DNA of 64,000 nucleotides from Acholeplasma sp. OttesenSCG-928-E16 (GCA_030266845.1 JAJDIT010000001.1:98174-162173), one strand, 5' to 3'. Counted from the first letter of the stretch, positions 34,996 to 45,069 are shown. Translations and numbers: made by a program. Notes: a model not told the origin generated them from the sequence alone.

Positions 34996-36522
34996 ATGAG
35001 AGCGAGAAAAAGAATTTTTACTTTATTATTTTGTTTGTTAACCTTAACGCCTTTCCTTTTAGGTGCAAGATATAACTATTCTTATTATGGAGAAGTTATT
35101 CACTCATCTGCCGGGATGACATATGTAACCTCATTTAATGCGACACAAATCGGGGTTAAGATGGATTCGCCAGATGATTTTGCTGTTCACAATGATCGTA
35201 TTTACATTACTTCTAAGTCTAATAATTTAATCGTATTAGATGTTAATTTCGAACTAATAGATGGCCAAAACGACGCAGGAGATGTTGTTGTTGATGGAAA
35301 AGGAACCGGTATTGTTCCATTTACTTCTTTTAAGCATGCTGATCCAGCTATCACTGAAGTATTTACTTTAAATGGACCAAACGGCGTTACGGTAAGCGAT
35401 GACCACATTTGGGTTTGCGATACTGGAAACAGTAGAATAATTAAATTAAATAGAAATTATGAGGTAGTCTTAGTGTCTGGGACACCAGATGATGCTACTT
35501 TTGAGGAACTAGAAGATGGATCACAATTGGTGTATAGGCCAGAGAAAATTGCAGTTGACTCATCAGATAGAATGTATGTTGTGGCAAAAGAAGTATATGA
35601 AGGAATAATTGAACTAGATTCTGATGGAACTTTTAATAGATTCACCGGTGTTAATCCAGTGTCTTTAACTCCATGGGAAATTTTAGTAAGACAATTTATG
35701 ACTCAAGAGCAATTAAAACAAGTAGCGAAATATTTACCAACGACATTTACTAATGTTGCGATGTCACCTAGAAACTTTTTATATGCTACGGCACTACCTA
35801 CTGAATCTGGAGATGCTAAAAAATCTATTCAATTAATTAATCCAAAAGGAATCGATGTTCTAACTAGAAAAGGATATCATATTCCAATGGGAGATATTGA
35901 ATTTAACCCATCAACTCATAATTATGTAGTTACATATGGACCAAGTACCTTAAAAGATATTGCATACACAGAAGATGGTATTTACACAGTATTAGATCAA
36001 AAGAGATGCCGTTTATTTACCTATGATAGCGAAGGAAACCTTCTTTATATAAATGGGGAATCAGGAGCTCAAGCTGATAAGTTTTCTGCACAAGCAAGTG
36101 CAATTGCTTACCTTGGGGATGATTTATTAGTTTTAGATAAAGAAACTAGCAATATTATTGTCTATCGATTAACTGAGTTTGGTAAGGCGGTCAATCTAGC
36201 AACTCACTATCACCAAAACGGTGAGTTTGATGAAGCAGCTACTGTTTGGGAACAAATATTAGAGTTAAATACCAATTATGAAAACGCATATAATGGTATA
36301 GGTAAATATTATTTAAGACAAAAAGAATATAAATTGGCGATGGATTCTTTCAAATATGGACATGACGACTATTACTATTCAAAAGCATTTAAAGCATATC
36401 GAAATGAAATCATGCGTGTTGCTTTTGCGCCTTTAGTTATTACTATTTTTGTATTAATTGTTGGTTATATCGTCTTAAAAGTTTACTTGAAAAAGAAAAA
36501 AGAAAGAGAGGATGAGCTATGA
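34996..36522 (+). CDS. membrane-anchored NHL-repeat and TPR protein
   Basis: A 508-residue secreted and anchored protein: signal peptide (about 1-23), an NHL-type beta-propeller (about 45-400, with repeats such as PNGVTVSDDHIWVCDTGNSRIIKLN), a TPR pair (about 402-455, with NGEFDEAATVWEQILELN), a transmembrane helix (about 475-495) and a basic tail. NHL propellers bind proteins, RNA or glycans; TPRs bind proteins, so this looks like a scaffold beside the transporter. AGGAGG precedes the ATG. It overlaps the next gene by 4 bases and ends in TGA. The specific role is unknown. Confidence 0.65.
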   Translation: MRARKRIFTLLFCLLTLTPFLLGARYNYSYYGEVIHSSAGMTYVTSFNATQIGVKMDSPDDFAVHNDRIYITSKSNNLIVLDVNFELIDGQNDAGDVVVDGKGTGIVPFTSFKHADPAITEVFTLNGPNGVTVSDDHIWVCDTGNSRIIKLNRNYEVVLVSGTPDDATFEELEDGSQLVYRPEKIAVDSSDRMYVVAKEVYEGIIELDSDGTFNRFTGVNPVSLTPWEILVRQFMTQEQLKQVAKYLPTTFTNVAMSPRNFLYATALPTESGDAKKSIQLINPKGIDVLTRKGYHIPMGDIEFNPSTHNYVVTYGPSTLKDIAYTEDGIYTVLDQKRCRLFTYDSEGNLLYINGESGAQADKFSAQASAIAYLGDDLLVLDKETSNIIVYRLTEFGKAVNLATHYHQNGEFDEAATVWEQILELNTNYENAYNGIGKYYLRQKEYKLAMDSFKYGHDDYYYSKAFKAYRNEIMRVAFAPLVITIFVLIVGYIVLKVYLKKKKEREDEL

Positions 36523-37157
36523 GCGCAAAATTAAAACTCTTTTGGTTTAATTTCTTTAAGTTTCCGGGCCGCTTAATAACACATCCTTTTGATGGATTTG
36601 ATGAGCTTAAGCGTGAGAAAAAAGGAAAACTCTCGGTAGCATTAATTTTTATTGCCCTATATGCAATACTAAGGATTGTTACTTTTCAGTATGCTGGTCC
36701 TCTCGTCAATAATAATAATCCACAAGACTTAAACAGTTTAGGTGAAGTTTTTTCAGTTGTCTTAATAGTGATGATATTTGTCGTTGGGAACTACTCTATT
36801 ACTACATTTATGTCTGGAAAAGGAAGCTTTAAGGAAATCTTAATTGTTGTTGGTTATGCTTTGTGGCCTGCCGTAATAATTGGTTTTCCAAATGTTATTT
36901 TATCTAACTTTTTAGCTGAGAGTGAAATAGCGTTTTATAACCTATTTATGGTTTTAAGTTATGTTTTAACAGGATGGGTTTTATTCATGGGGCTTTTAAA
37001 TATTCATGAGTACGGCTTAGGTAAATCTCTTCTTGGGATAATAGCAACCGTTGTTGCGATGGCGATAATAATTTTCATCGGATTATTATTTTTTGATATC
37101 ATTCAACAAATAGTTAACTTCGTTGCCCAGATTTTCCAAGAACTGAGATTGCGATGA
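36519..37157 (+). CDS. Yip1-family integral membrane protein
   Basis: A 212-residue polytopic membrane protein with about five hydrophobic helices and a short charged N-terminus (FPGRLITHPFDGFDELKREKKG) typical of Yip1-domain proteins in Firmicute sugar-uptake clusters. It overlaps the NHL-TPR gene by 4 bases and precedes the DUF5696-like gene by 13 bases. Function in bacteria is unknown. Confidence 0.65.
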   Translation: MSAKLKLFWFNFFKFPGRLITHPFDGFDELKREKKGKLSVALIFIALYAILRIVTFQYAGPLVNNNNPQDLNSLGEVFSVVLIVMIFVVGNYSITTFMSGKGSFKEILIVVGYALWPAVIIGFPNVILSNFLAESEIAFYNLFMVLSYVLTGWVLFMGLLNIHEYGLGKSLLGIIATVVAMAIIIFIGLLFFDIIQQIVNFVAQIFQELRLR

Positions 37158-37170
37158 TGGAGGTAGCGAC

Positions 37171-39792
37171 ATGAAAAAAGTATTTGATCTTATTTTAAAA
37201 CACAAAGTTTTATCCATATTGATAGCTTCAATTATCCTGTTGACGGGAATCCTTTTGATTTATTTTCTTACTGGATCACTTAAATCAACAAGGTTTTCAA
37301 CCCCTGGTTCAGATGAGTTTTCACTTGATGGATTCATCGATTCAGAGACATTGAGTAACACTGATAAATTGGTTGCCTCAAATGATTCTTACGAATTACA
37401 TCTTGATGAAACAAAATCATATTTTTACATTAAGGATAAAAAAACTGGATATGAGCTTCATTCTAATACGACAGAAAAAGACGTAATATTAAATGAAAAT
37501 CAAACCGCGCAGCAAGAAAAACAATTTTCAACTCTAGAGATAACATATCATGATAAAAAAGGTGCAACGGCAACAATTAATAATTATGCACTTAGTATCA
37601 ATCATCCACCTTCATTAGATAATTTAGATGCTACTGTGGGAAAAAGAACATTTAGTATTAAATATATCGATAATGGTTTCCAAGTTTTATATGACATTGC
37701 TAACTCTGACATTGATTACCTTTATTTTCCAAAATATATTGGACAAGATTTTTATTTAAGTATGACCCCTGCTCAACAAAACATGATAAACAGGAAGTAT
37801 ACTTTCCGTGGGACCATTGATGAGTTTTATTATGAGATGGAAAACTACGAAAGAATGACTAACCAAGTTAAAGCTGATATTTATCCGATTTTTTATGGAG
37901 AAGGCGGGCTTGGCTACACAAGAGATAGAGCAATTGCTGAAAATGAAGAATGGGGATATACTGAAACATTTTTAAAGGTTCAGTTTCAAGTTGCTATTCA
38001 AATTACATTAAATAAATCTGGTTTTGAAGCTAAGGTTATTAAGGAATCTATTAAGGAAGAAAGCAATGCTAAAGTTGCAAAAATTTCTTTACTTCCAATG
38101 CTTGGATTAGGATACTCTGATGTTTCAGCTGGAGTTGATACTTCAGGATATTTAGTAGTTCCTGATGGATCTGGTGCTGTAATCCAGTTTAATAATGGCA
38201 GAAGAACTGTCTATGAAAAAAGAGTTTATGGACAAGACTTAGCTTTAATGCCAATTAAGATGGCCGAATCTCAACAAAAAATCAGCATTCCAGTTTTTGG
38301 AATGTCAAAAGAAAACATCGGCTTTGGGGCTATTATCACTGAAGGTGATGCGATGAGCTTAATTAATGCCGAGATTTCTGATAAGACAGAGACATACAGT
38401 AGTTCATATAATAAAGTATATGCCTCTTTTAACTTACGAGAAACAGAAGCGGTTAAATTGGGTGGTGGTTGGAACCAATATGGTATTCAATTATGGACTA
38501 AGGATATAGTAGATACAGATTTTGCGGTCCAATATAATATTTTAACTGGAGAAGACAATAATTATGTTGGTATGGCGAAAGCTTACCAAAATTATCTAGT
38601 CGAACAATTCAATTTTGTGAAGAATTTGAAGTCTTCAGGGACAATTTTAACGACTGAATTTGTTGGCGCCTATGATGCTAAGAAACATTTTGTTGGTATC
38701 CCTTATACTTCTGTTAGTTCATTAACAAGTTACAATCAAGCTATCCAAATACTAAAAGAGTTAGATGAATTAGGAGTTTCTAATATCAACGCTAACTATT
38801 TAGGGGCAATCAATGGTGGATTAACTAGTTCAATTTCTAATAAAACAAACATTGAAAATAGTATCGGCGGTAATAGTGGTTATAAAAAATATCAAAAGTA
38901 TACATCAGAAAATAATATTGATGAGTATACAACAATTGATTTTTTAACAGCTTCAAAATATGGCAGATTATTTGATCAATATCGTTATAGTTCAAAGAGA
39001 ATACAAGGATCACTTTCATATGATTATCAATATCATTTGCCATCAGGATTACCTTATTCTGAGACATCCTTTAATGGGCCAAGCGATTTAAATGTTGTTA
39101 ACCCAGTATTTTATAAAGACTTATATAAACATTTATCAAAGAAAAATGTGTTAGATGGTTTTACTTTTAACGATCTTGGAGCAAGGTTGGCGGGTTCTTA
39201 TGATAGCAGCTCAGTAGTTTACAAGCAATATGCCATGGATATTCAAAGAGATTTGTTAGCTCAAATAGAACAAAAAATGATGTTATCTAATCCTCTTGGT
39301 TTCGCATTTTCATATGCTGATTATATTGTTGATCTTCCAAGCCAAGCAACGCTTTATTCAATGATTGATTATTCGATTCCCTTAGTACAATTAGTATTAT
39401 CTGGTTTTATTGATTATTCTAATGATAGTATCAACACCTCAGAAGAACGTAGTAAGGAATATTTATTCTTAAAGTCTATTGAAATGGGAGCGAATTTAAA
39501 GTACACATTATCATATGATAATTCACAAGAATTGATCAACACTCATCATAACTATTATATGTCGACTTATTATGTTAATTGGCTTGATGATATAAAGAAT
39601 AATATGGCTGAACTCAATGCACTAAAGATTCATGAAGGATATTTAGTTGGACATGAACAAGTGGCAATTGACGTTTATAAAGTGACATATTCAAATGGTA
39701 TAGAAATAGTGATTAACTACAATATTTATAATTTTAATTATGGTGGGAATACAATTAATTCAATGGACTACTTAGTAGTGAAAGGAGGTTAA
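37171..39792 (+). CDS. DUF5696-like membrane-anchored protein
   Basis: An 873-residue protein with one N-terminal transmembrane anchor (about 10-34) and a large extracellular part. The order of segments, including GYLVVPDGSGAVIQFNNG near 325 and a C-terminal half with alternating helices and strands that could be a TIM barrel, recalls the DUF5696 family found beside sugar ABC transporters in Bacillota. It may be an uncharacterised glycosidase or a glycan-binding component; I see no catalytic motif that I can name. GGAGG lies before the ATG, and the permease gene follows after 3 bases. Assignment to DUF5696 is from recall of the family, not from a search. Confidence 0.5.
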   Translation: MKKVFDLILKHKVLSILIASIILLTGILLIYFLTGSLKSTRFSTPGSDEFSLDGFIDSETLSNTDKLVASNDSYELHLDETKSYFYIKDKKTGYELHSNTTEKDVILNENQTAQQEKQFSTLEITYHDKKGATATINNYALSINHPPSLDNLDATVGKRTFSIKYIDNGFQVLYDIANSDIDYLYFPKYIGQDFYLSMTPAQQNMINRKYTFRGTIDEFYYEMENYERMTNQVKADIYPIFYGEGGLGYTRDRAIAENEEWGYTETFLKVQFQVAIQITLNKSGFEAKVIKESIKEESNAKVAKISLLPMLGLGYSDVSAGVDTSGYLVVPDGSGAVIQFNNGRRTVYEKRVYGQDLALMPIKMAESQQKISIPVFGMSKENIGFGAIITEGDAMSLINAEISDKTETYSSSYNKVYASFNLRETEAVKLGGGWNQYGIQLWTKDIVDTDFAVQYNILTGEDNNYVGMAKAYQNYLVEQFNFVKNLKSSGTILTTEFVGAYDAKKHFVGIPYTSVSSLTSYNQAIQILKELDELGVSNINANYLGAINGGLTSSISNKTNIENSIGGNSGYKKYQKYTSENNIDEYTTIDFLTASKYGRLFDQYRYSSKRIQGSLSYDYQYHLPSGLPYSETSFNGPSDLNVVNPVFYKDLYKHLSKKNVLDGFTFNDLGARLAGSYDSSSVVYKQYAMDIQRDLLAQIEQKMMLSNPLGFAFSYADYIVDLPSQATLYSMIDYSIPLVQLVLSGFIDYSNDSINTSEERSKEYLFLKSIEMGANLKYTLSYDNSQELINTHHNYYMSTYYVNWLDDIKNNMAELNALKIHEGYLVGHEQVAIDVYKVTYSNGIEIVINYNIYNFNYGGNTINSMDYLVVKGG

Positions 39793-39795
39793 AAT

Positions 39796-40728
39796 ATGGA
39801 AAACTCAATTGATATGCAACAAAAGCCAAAGAAAAAAGGCGTTAGTTATCAAAAACAAAAACTTATCTTAGCATTCATATTTTTAGCCCCATGGTTTATT
39901 GGGTTACTCTTATTCTTTTTGTATCCCTTCTTTCAATCGTTATATTACAGCTTCTTTGATATTAAAGCTGTAGCGGGCGGTGGACTTGATTTAACATTTA
40001 TTGGTATTGATAACTATGTAAATGCATTTACTAAATTGGTATATAAAAATTCAACCTTTATCGTAGAATTAGGTGTTGCGATGCAAGACTTGTTAATTAA
40101 TATTCCGGTAATGGTAATATTCAGTTTATTTATTGCGGCAATGTTAAATACCAAATTTAGAGGAAGAGCAATAGTAAGAGGTATATTCTTTATTCCGGTT
40201 ATTATTAACTCAGCAGCTGTCACAGCCGTTTTAAGTGGAACCGGAGTAGCAGCGGAACTAATTTTTCAACAAGGTGGTATGACGGGTGCTTTTGACCTTA
40301 ATGGTTATTTAGTAAATTCTGGATTACCGGTTGGGTTTATTAATTTTATTACCGGTTTGATTGATAGAATTCATAGCATTATCACTTTATCTGGGGTTCC
40401 AATTCTGCTATTTTTATCAAGTATTCAATCGATTCCTAAACACTTATACGAAGCAGCAAAGATAGAAGGAGCTAATAGTTATGAAATGTTTTGGCTTATT
40501 ACAGTGCCTAATGTTAAGCCGTTTATTATGACGGTTGTCGTATTTGGTATCGTTGATACATTTACAACATCAACAATTAGTAACATTATCCAAACAGAAC
40601 TTAATAAGCAAAACTGGGGTATTACATCAGCTATTTCGTGGGTCTACATGATTTGTGTGATCGCGATATTAGGTTTATTTGCGTTAATCGCAAAAATCTT
40701 TAAGTTTGGAGAAAACCACTATGAATAA
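39796..40728 (+). CDS. sugar ABC transporter permease, MalF type (second pair)
   Basis: A 310-residue permease with six transmembrane helices, the APWFIGLLLFFLYPFFQSLYYS start of sugar permeases, and the EAA loop EAAKIEGANSYEMFWLITVP. GGAGGT precedes the ATG. It overlaps its partner by 8 bases. It belongs to a second import system or a heteromeric assembly with the first pair. Confidence 0.88.
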   Translation: MENSIDMQQKPKKKGVSYQKQKLILAFIFLAPWFIGLLLFFLYPFFQSLYYSFFDIKAVAGGGLDLTFIGIDNYVNAFTKLVYKNSTFIVELGVAMQDLLINIPVMVIFSLFIAAMLNTKFRGRAIVRGIFFIPVIINSAAVTAVLSGTGVAAELIFQQGGMTGAFDLNGYLVNSGLPVGFINFITGLIDRIHSIITLSGVPILLFLSSIQSIPKHLYEAAKIEGANSYEMFWLITVPNVKPFIMTVVVFGIVDTFTTSTISNIIQTELNKQNWGITSAISWVYMICVIAILGLFALIAKIFKFGENHYE

Positions 40729-41710
40729 TAATAACGCACTTTCTGTTAGAGAACAAAATAGACTTGAAGCACTAAGAAGAGGAAAAATAGTAAAAAGGAA
40801 AAAAATATTTCAACAAACTATTTTCTCAATATTTAGATTCGTAATTCTTTTTGGGTTGTGTTTTATAATTATCTACCCGATTCTTCAACAAGTCTTAATG
40901 GCTTTTAGGGCACCACAGGATATCAATGACCCAACTGTTATTTGGATTCCAAGAACTTGGTCAATAACGAACTTTAAGATAGGGATGGCGATTCTTAATT
41001 ACTGGAAAGCTCTTGGAGTGACAATTGTCGTCTGTCTCATCGTGATGCTTTTACAGCTTTTTTCAACCGGACTAGCTGGTTATGCATTCAGTAGGTTAAA
41101 ATTTAAATATTCTAATATTTTATTTATATTTGTTGTTGCAACCATTGTGATTCCACCTCAGGCGGTCTCTTTGTCTCAGTATTTGTTTTACCGGGACTTA
41201 AAACTTGTTGGTAGTTATGCATCAGTATTTTTGATGAATGGACTTGGAATGGGTATTAGAAGCGGAATATTTATTTTCGTATTTAAAACTTTCTTCCAAG
41301 GATTACCTAAAGAACTAGAAGAATCTGCTCAAATTGATGGAGCATCAGTATTCCGTATCTTTTGGAACATTATGTTGCCAAACGCTAGAGGAGCGATAAT
41401 CACTGTTGCACTATTCTCATTTGTATGGCAATGGAATGATAGTTATTTTGTCTCAATATTTGAGGTTAGTACACCAGAGTTCCCATTACTTACAATGAAA
41501 CTAATGAATATGAACGATAATATCGCAACCGCGATTAGAGATGCGCAAGTATATAACATCGTCGGTGAAGAGATTAGAAAGAATCCATTATTTATTGCGG
41601 TTATTTCAAACGTATGTTCATTCTTATGTATGATTCCGCTATTAATTGGTTATTTCTTTGTTCAAAAACAATTCGTTGAGTCTATTGAACGTTCTGGAAT
41701 TGTTGGTTAG
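40721..41710 (+). CDS. sugar ABC transporter permease, MalG type (second pair)
   Basis: A 329-residue permease with a basic N-terminal tail, six transmembrane helices and the EAA loop ESAQIDGASVFRIFWNIMLP. ATG at 40721 is chosen because TTTGGAGA precedes it and it overlaps the partner's stop; a TTG-type upstream start at 40706 is disfavoured. The next gene begins at the base after its stop codon. Confidence 0.87.
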   Translation: MNNNNALSVREQNRLEALRRGKIVKRKKIFQQTIFSIFRFVILFGLCFIIIYPILQQVLMAFRAPQDINDPTVIWIPRTWSITNFKIGMAILNYWKALGVTIVVCLIVMLLQLFSTGLAGYAFSRLKFKYSNILFIFVVATIVIPPQAVSLSQYLFYRDLKLVGSYASVFLMNGLGMGIRSGIFIFVFKTFFQGLPKELEESAQIDGASVFRIFWNIMLPNARGAIITVALFSFVWQWNDSYFVSIFEVSTPEFPLLTMKLMNMNDNIATAIRDAQVYNIVGEEIRKNPLFIAVISNVCSFLCMIPLLIGYFFVQKQFVESIERSGIVG

Positions 41711-42364
41711 ATGACCGATTTTGATCAAAAGCCAATCCATAAAATTGCATCATCAGTAGCGGATTGGGTATTAAGATTTATCGTAATTAATTTTCTTGTT
41801 ATTATTTGCTCTTTAGGAATAATAACAATTTTCCCGGCTTTAAGTGCTGCATTCCAACTTTTTGATGATTATATCAATAAGGTAGAAACAAAATTGTTTA
41901 AGGGTTTCTTCTCATATTTTAAAGAAGATATCAAGAAAAAACTGCTTTACGGATTGTTTTTTGTGGCACTAATTGCTATCGGGGTGGTTAGTTCATGGTA
42001 TTACACAAACTTATTACGTGAACATAATGATGTTATCTTGTGGATAGGATATATATTTGTTTTATCGATAGTTTTATTATTCGCTTTAACAATGTTATAT
42101 TCACTTATTGTGCTTACGGTTTATAAGCCTGCTTCGTTATTTACGCTTATAAAGCAGTCGTTATTCTTAGCAGGAAAGTTCTTTTTAAGAACAATTGTAA
42201 TAATTATTATTTGGATAATTCCAATATTAATGTTTTTAACTATTCCAACGATTATAATTTTCATGATCATTGGATTATCAGGGCCTTTGTTTTTACAGGC
42301 GAAAATTTCACAGAAAACTTTAAATTTCATATATGAAGTAGGGGTAGAAGAAAATGAAGAGTAA
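41711..42364 (+). CDS. YesL/DUF624-family membrane protein
   Basis: A 217-residue polytopic protein with about five hydrophobic helices; the start (VADWVLRFIVINFLVIICSLG) and TIFPALSAAF are characteristic of the DUF624/YesL family encoded with sugar transporters and polysaccharide-use genes in Bacillota. Molecular role unknown. It begins directly after the permease stop and overlaps namZ by 11 bases. Confidence 0.72.
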   Translation: MTDFDQKPIHKIASSVADWVLRFIVINFLVIICSLGIITIFPALSAAFQLFDDYINKVETKLFKGFFSYFKEDIKKKLLYGLFFVALIAIGVVSSWYYTNLLREHNDVILWIGYIFVLSIVLLFALTMLYSLIVLTVYKPASLFTLIKQSLFLAGKFFLRTIVIIIIWIIPILMFLTIPTIIIFMIIGLSGPLFLQAKISQKTLNFIYEVGVEENEE

Positions 42365-43499
42365 TCTTAAAATAGGCATTGAAAGAATAGACGAATTTAT
42401 TCATTTATTCGAAAACAAGAGAGTTGGGCTAATAACAAATCATACCGGAATGACAGACTCATTTATTTCCTCGATTGATATTCTTAAAAGTAAAACTGAT
42501 TTAAGATGTCTATTTGCTGCAGAACATGGTATTAGAGGTGAAGTTGGCGCTGGAGATCACTTAAGTTCATATAAGGACAGTGAAACAAATTTGGATGTTT
42601 ACTCATTATATGGTGAGTCTAGAAGGCCTTCAAAAGAAATGATGGACCAAGTTGATATTATTTGTTTTGACATTCAAGATGTTGGAGCTAGATATTATAC
42701 TTATATTTATACAATGGCTTATGTAATGCAAGCTTGTGCTGAATATAATAAAGAGTTTATCGTATTTGATCGACCTAATCCGCTTTCTAATAAAGCAGAG
42801 GGGAATATTTTAAACTTAGAATATAGATCGTTTGTTGGATATTACCCAATACTACAAAGGCACGGGTTAACAGTTGGTGAACTAGCTAAGCTATTTAATG
42901 AGGAATATGACATAAATTGTGATTTAAAAGTAATTCCGATGAGTGGTTATAATCCTAATGAAACCATGCTTGAATCACCTAGAAGATGGATATTACCTTC
43001 ACCAAACATTCCAACTGTTGAAACATGTTTTTATTATTTAATTACCTGTTATTTTGAAGGAATGAATGTTTCAGAAGGAAGAGGAACAGCAATTCCATTT
43101 AAAGTATTTGGTGCCCCTTGGTTTAAACCAAAAGAAGTGATTAAAGCCTTAAAAGAATTTAATTTTGAGGGAATTGATTATAAGGAGACTTATTTTATAC
43201 CTTATACATCAAAACATAGTAAAGAAGTCTGCGCAGGAGTGGAATTATTTATTACCGATTTTGATAAGATCGATTTGGTTAAGCTAGGCTTAACGATCTG
43301 TCATGTTTCATTGAAACTTCATGATGAAATTAAAGTGTTACCTCCATATAGAGATGGCGGCAAAAACATGTTAGATTATTTAGTTGGTGATGATTTTATA
43401 AGATTAGGGTCATTGTCGCCTAATGAAATATACGAAAAATTAACAAGAGATACTGAGCAATTCAAATTAATCAGAAGGAAGTATATGTTATATGGATAA
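42354..43499 (+). CDS. namZ: exo-beta-N-acetylmuramidase NamZ (DUF1343, GH171)
   Basis: Removes MurNAc from the non-reducing end of peptidoglycan glycans or MurNAc-GlcNAc disaccharides. Family signatures: VGLITNHTG (24-32), FAAEHGIRG (54-62), FDIQDVGARYYTYIYTM near 105, FDRPNPL, and PSPNIPTVETCFYY. There are 381 residues with no signal peptide; B. subtilis NamZ (YbbC) is secreted, so here the enzyme acts inside the cell on imported sugars. Ribosome binding site AGGGGTAG. It overlaps nagZ by 8 bases, which puts the two alternating exo-enzymes in one translational unit. Confidence 0.92.
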   Translation: MKSNLKIGIERIDEFIHLFENKRVGLITNHTGMTDSFISSIDILKSKTDLRCLFAAEHGIRGEVGAGDHLSSYKDSETNLDVYSLYGESRRPSKEMMDQVDIICFDIQDVGARYYTYIYTMAYVMQACAEYNKEFIVFDRPNPLSNKAEGNILNLEYRSFVGYYPILQRHGLTVGELAKLFNEEYDINCDLKVIPMSGYNPNETMLESPRRWILPSPNIPTVETCFYYLITCYFEGMNVSEGRGTAIPFKVFGAPWFKPKEVIKALKEFNFEGIDYKETYFIPYTSKHSKEVCAGVELFITDFDKIDLVKLGLTICHVSLKLHDEIKVLPPYRDGGKNMLDYLVGDDFIRLGSLSPNEIYEKLTRDTEQFKLIRRKYMLYG

Positions 43500-45069
43500 G
43501 TTTGATATTAACAATTTAACATTAGAAGAAAAATTAGGACAAATGCTTATTTTTGGTTTTGACGGATTAGAGATCAATGACCATGTTATCAATATCATTA
43601 AAAAATATAAGGGCGGCAACATTTTATTATTTTCTAGAAATATTAATAACCCTGCTCAGTTATATAAGCTTAATATGAATCTTCAAAAACTTGCAAAAGA
43701 GACGATTGGGTTGCCTTTATTTATCACCATAGACCAAGAAGGTGGGATGGTAAGTAGGATTCAAAGTGGCGCGACATTTTTCCCAGGAGCTATGACAATT
43801 GCCGCAACTAATGATTCAAATAATTCATATACAATCGGTAAGTACACAGGAATAGAACTAAGTAATTTATTAGTTAATATGGACTTTGCTCCATGTCTTG
43901 ATGTAAACAACAATCCTAAGAATCCAGTCATTGGAGTAAGAAGTTTTTCTGATGATCCTAATAAGGTATCAGAATTCGGTTTAGCTTATATTAAAGGACT
44001 TCAAGAAGAAGGAGTTTTTGCTACAGCAAAGCATTTTCCAGGCCATGGAGATACATTTGTTGATTCCCATCTTGCCTTGCCAAGAGTTGAATATGATCGA
44101 AAAAGAATCGATAGTGTTGAGCTGGTCCCATTTAAAAATGCAATCAAAGAAGGCGTAAAAGCAATCATGACTACACACATTGTTTATCCAGAGCTTACAG
44201 AAAATGATCTACCAGCTACCTTATCAAAAAAATGTTTAACTGGTCTACTAAGAAACGAGTTAGGATTTGAGGGATTAATCGTAACTGATGGTATGGAAAT
44301 GAAGGCAATCAAAGATAACTACACAGTTAATGAGGGTGTATTGATGGCTGTTAATGCTGGAGCCGATCTATTTTGCATCTGTCATTATGAAGATGAACAA
44401 TCATCGGCGATGGAAAGATTAAAAAAAGCAGTTGAAAATAATGAATTAACAATTGATACAATAAATGAAAGAGTATCAAGAATATTAAAATTTAAAAAAG
44501 AACTCGGCTTTCCGGATTTTGATAAAGAATATAAAGATGTCAAAAATTTAGTAGAAAATGAAGAACATCTTAATAAAGCATATGATGTATGCGAAAAAGC
44601 AGCAACTTTAGTAAAAGGAAATAAACTAGTTTTAAAAAAGGATGCTTTATTTATTGGATTACTTCCAAAAGCAACTACCGGTGCCGATGATTCAGATGGA
44701 CAGTATGGAATAATAGAAACATGTAAGAAAGAATTACCGCTATTAAAAACCTTATTAATGCCAATTGCTCCAAATGAAGAAGACATAAAAAGGGTTATCG
44801 AGGAAGCAAAAGGTTTTCAGCAAATTATTATTACAACTTACAATTCAAATGTCTTTAAAGGACAGTTAGATTTATTGAAAGAATTAGTCAAACTAAATAA
44901 AGATCTACATGTGATTTCAATGAGAAATCCATATGATTTATATGATGTAAAAGAAATACCAAATTATGTTTGTTTATACGAGTATACACCAAATTCTATC
45001 AGAGTATTGATTAGATATTTAAAGGGTGAGATTACTTTGAAAGGAAAAATGCCTATATCTTATGAATAA
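43492..45069 (+). CDS. nagZ: beta-N-acetylglucosaminidase NagZ (GH3)
   Basis: Removes terminal GlcNAc from glycan fragments. The NagZ loop KHFPGHGDTFVDSHLALP (about 179-196) carries the His-Asp dyad characteristic of NagZ-type GH3, and the nucleophile is Asp in VTDGMEM (about 266). Length 525 indicates the Gram-positive two-domain form with a C-terminal domain. No signal peptide, in contrast with the exported B. subtilis enzyme. It overlaps both neighbours by 8 bases (namZ before, kinase after). Confidence 0.94.
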   Translation: MDKFDINNLTLEEKLGQMLIFGFDGLEINDHVINIIKKYKGGNILLFSRNINNPAQLYKLNMNLQKLAKETIGLPLFITIDQEGGMVSRIQSGATFFPGAMTIAATNDSNNSYTIGKYTGIELSNLLVNMDFAPCLDVNNNPKNPVIGVRSFSDDPNKVSEFGLAYIKGLQEEGVFATAKHFPGHGDTFVDSHLALPRVEYDRKRIDSVELVPFKNAIKEGVKAIMTTHIVYPELTENDLPATLSKKCLTGLLRNELGFEGLIVTDGMEMKAIKDNYTVNEGVLMAVNAGADLFCICHYEDEQSSAMERLKKAVENNELTIDTINERVSRILKFKKELGFPDFDKEYKDVKNLVENEEHLNKAYDVCEKAATLVKGNKLVLKKDALFIGLLPKATTGADDSDGQYGIIETCKKELPLLKTLLMPIAPNEEDIKRVIEEAKGFQQIIITTYNSNVFKGQLDLLKELVKLNKDLHVISMRNPYDLYDVKEIPNYVCLYEYTPNSIRVLIRYLKGEITLKGKMPISYE

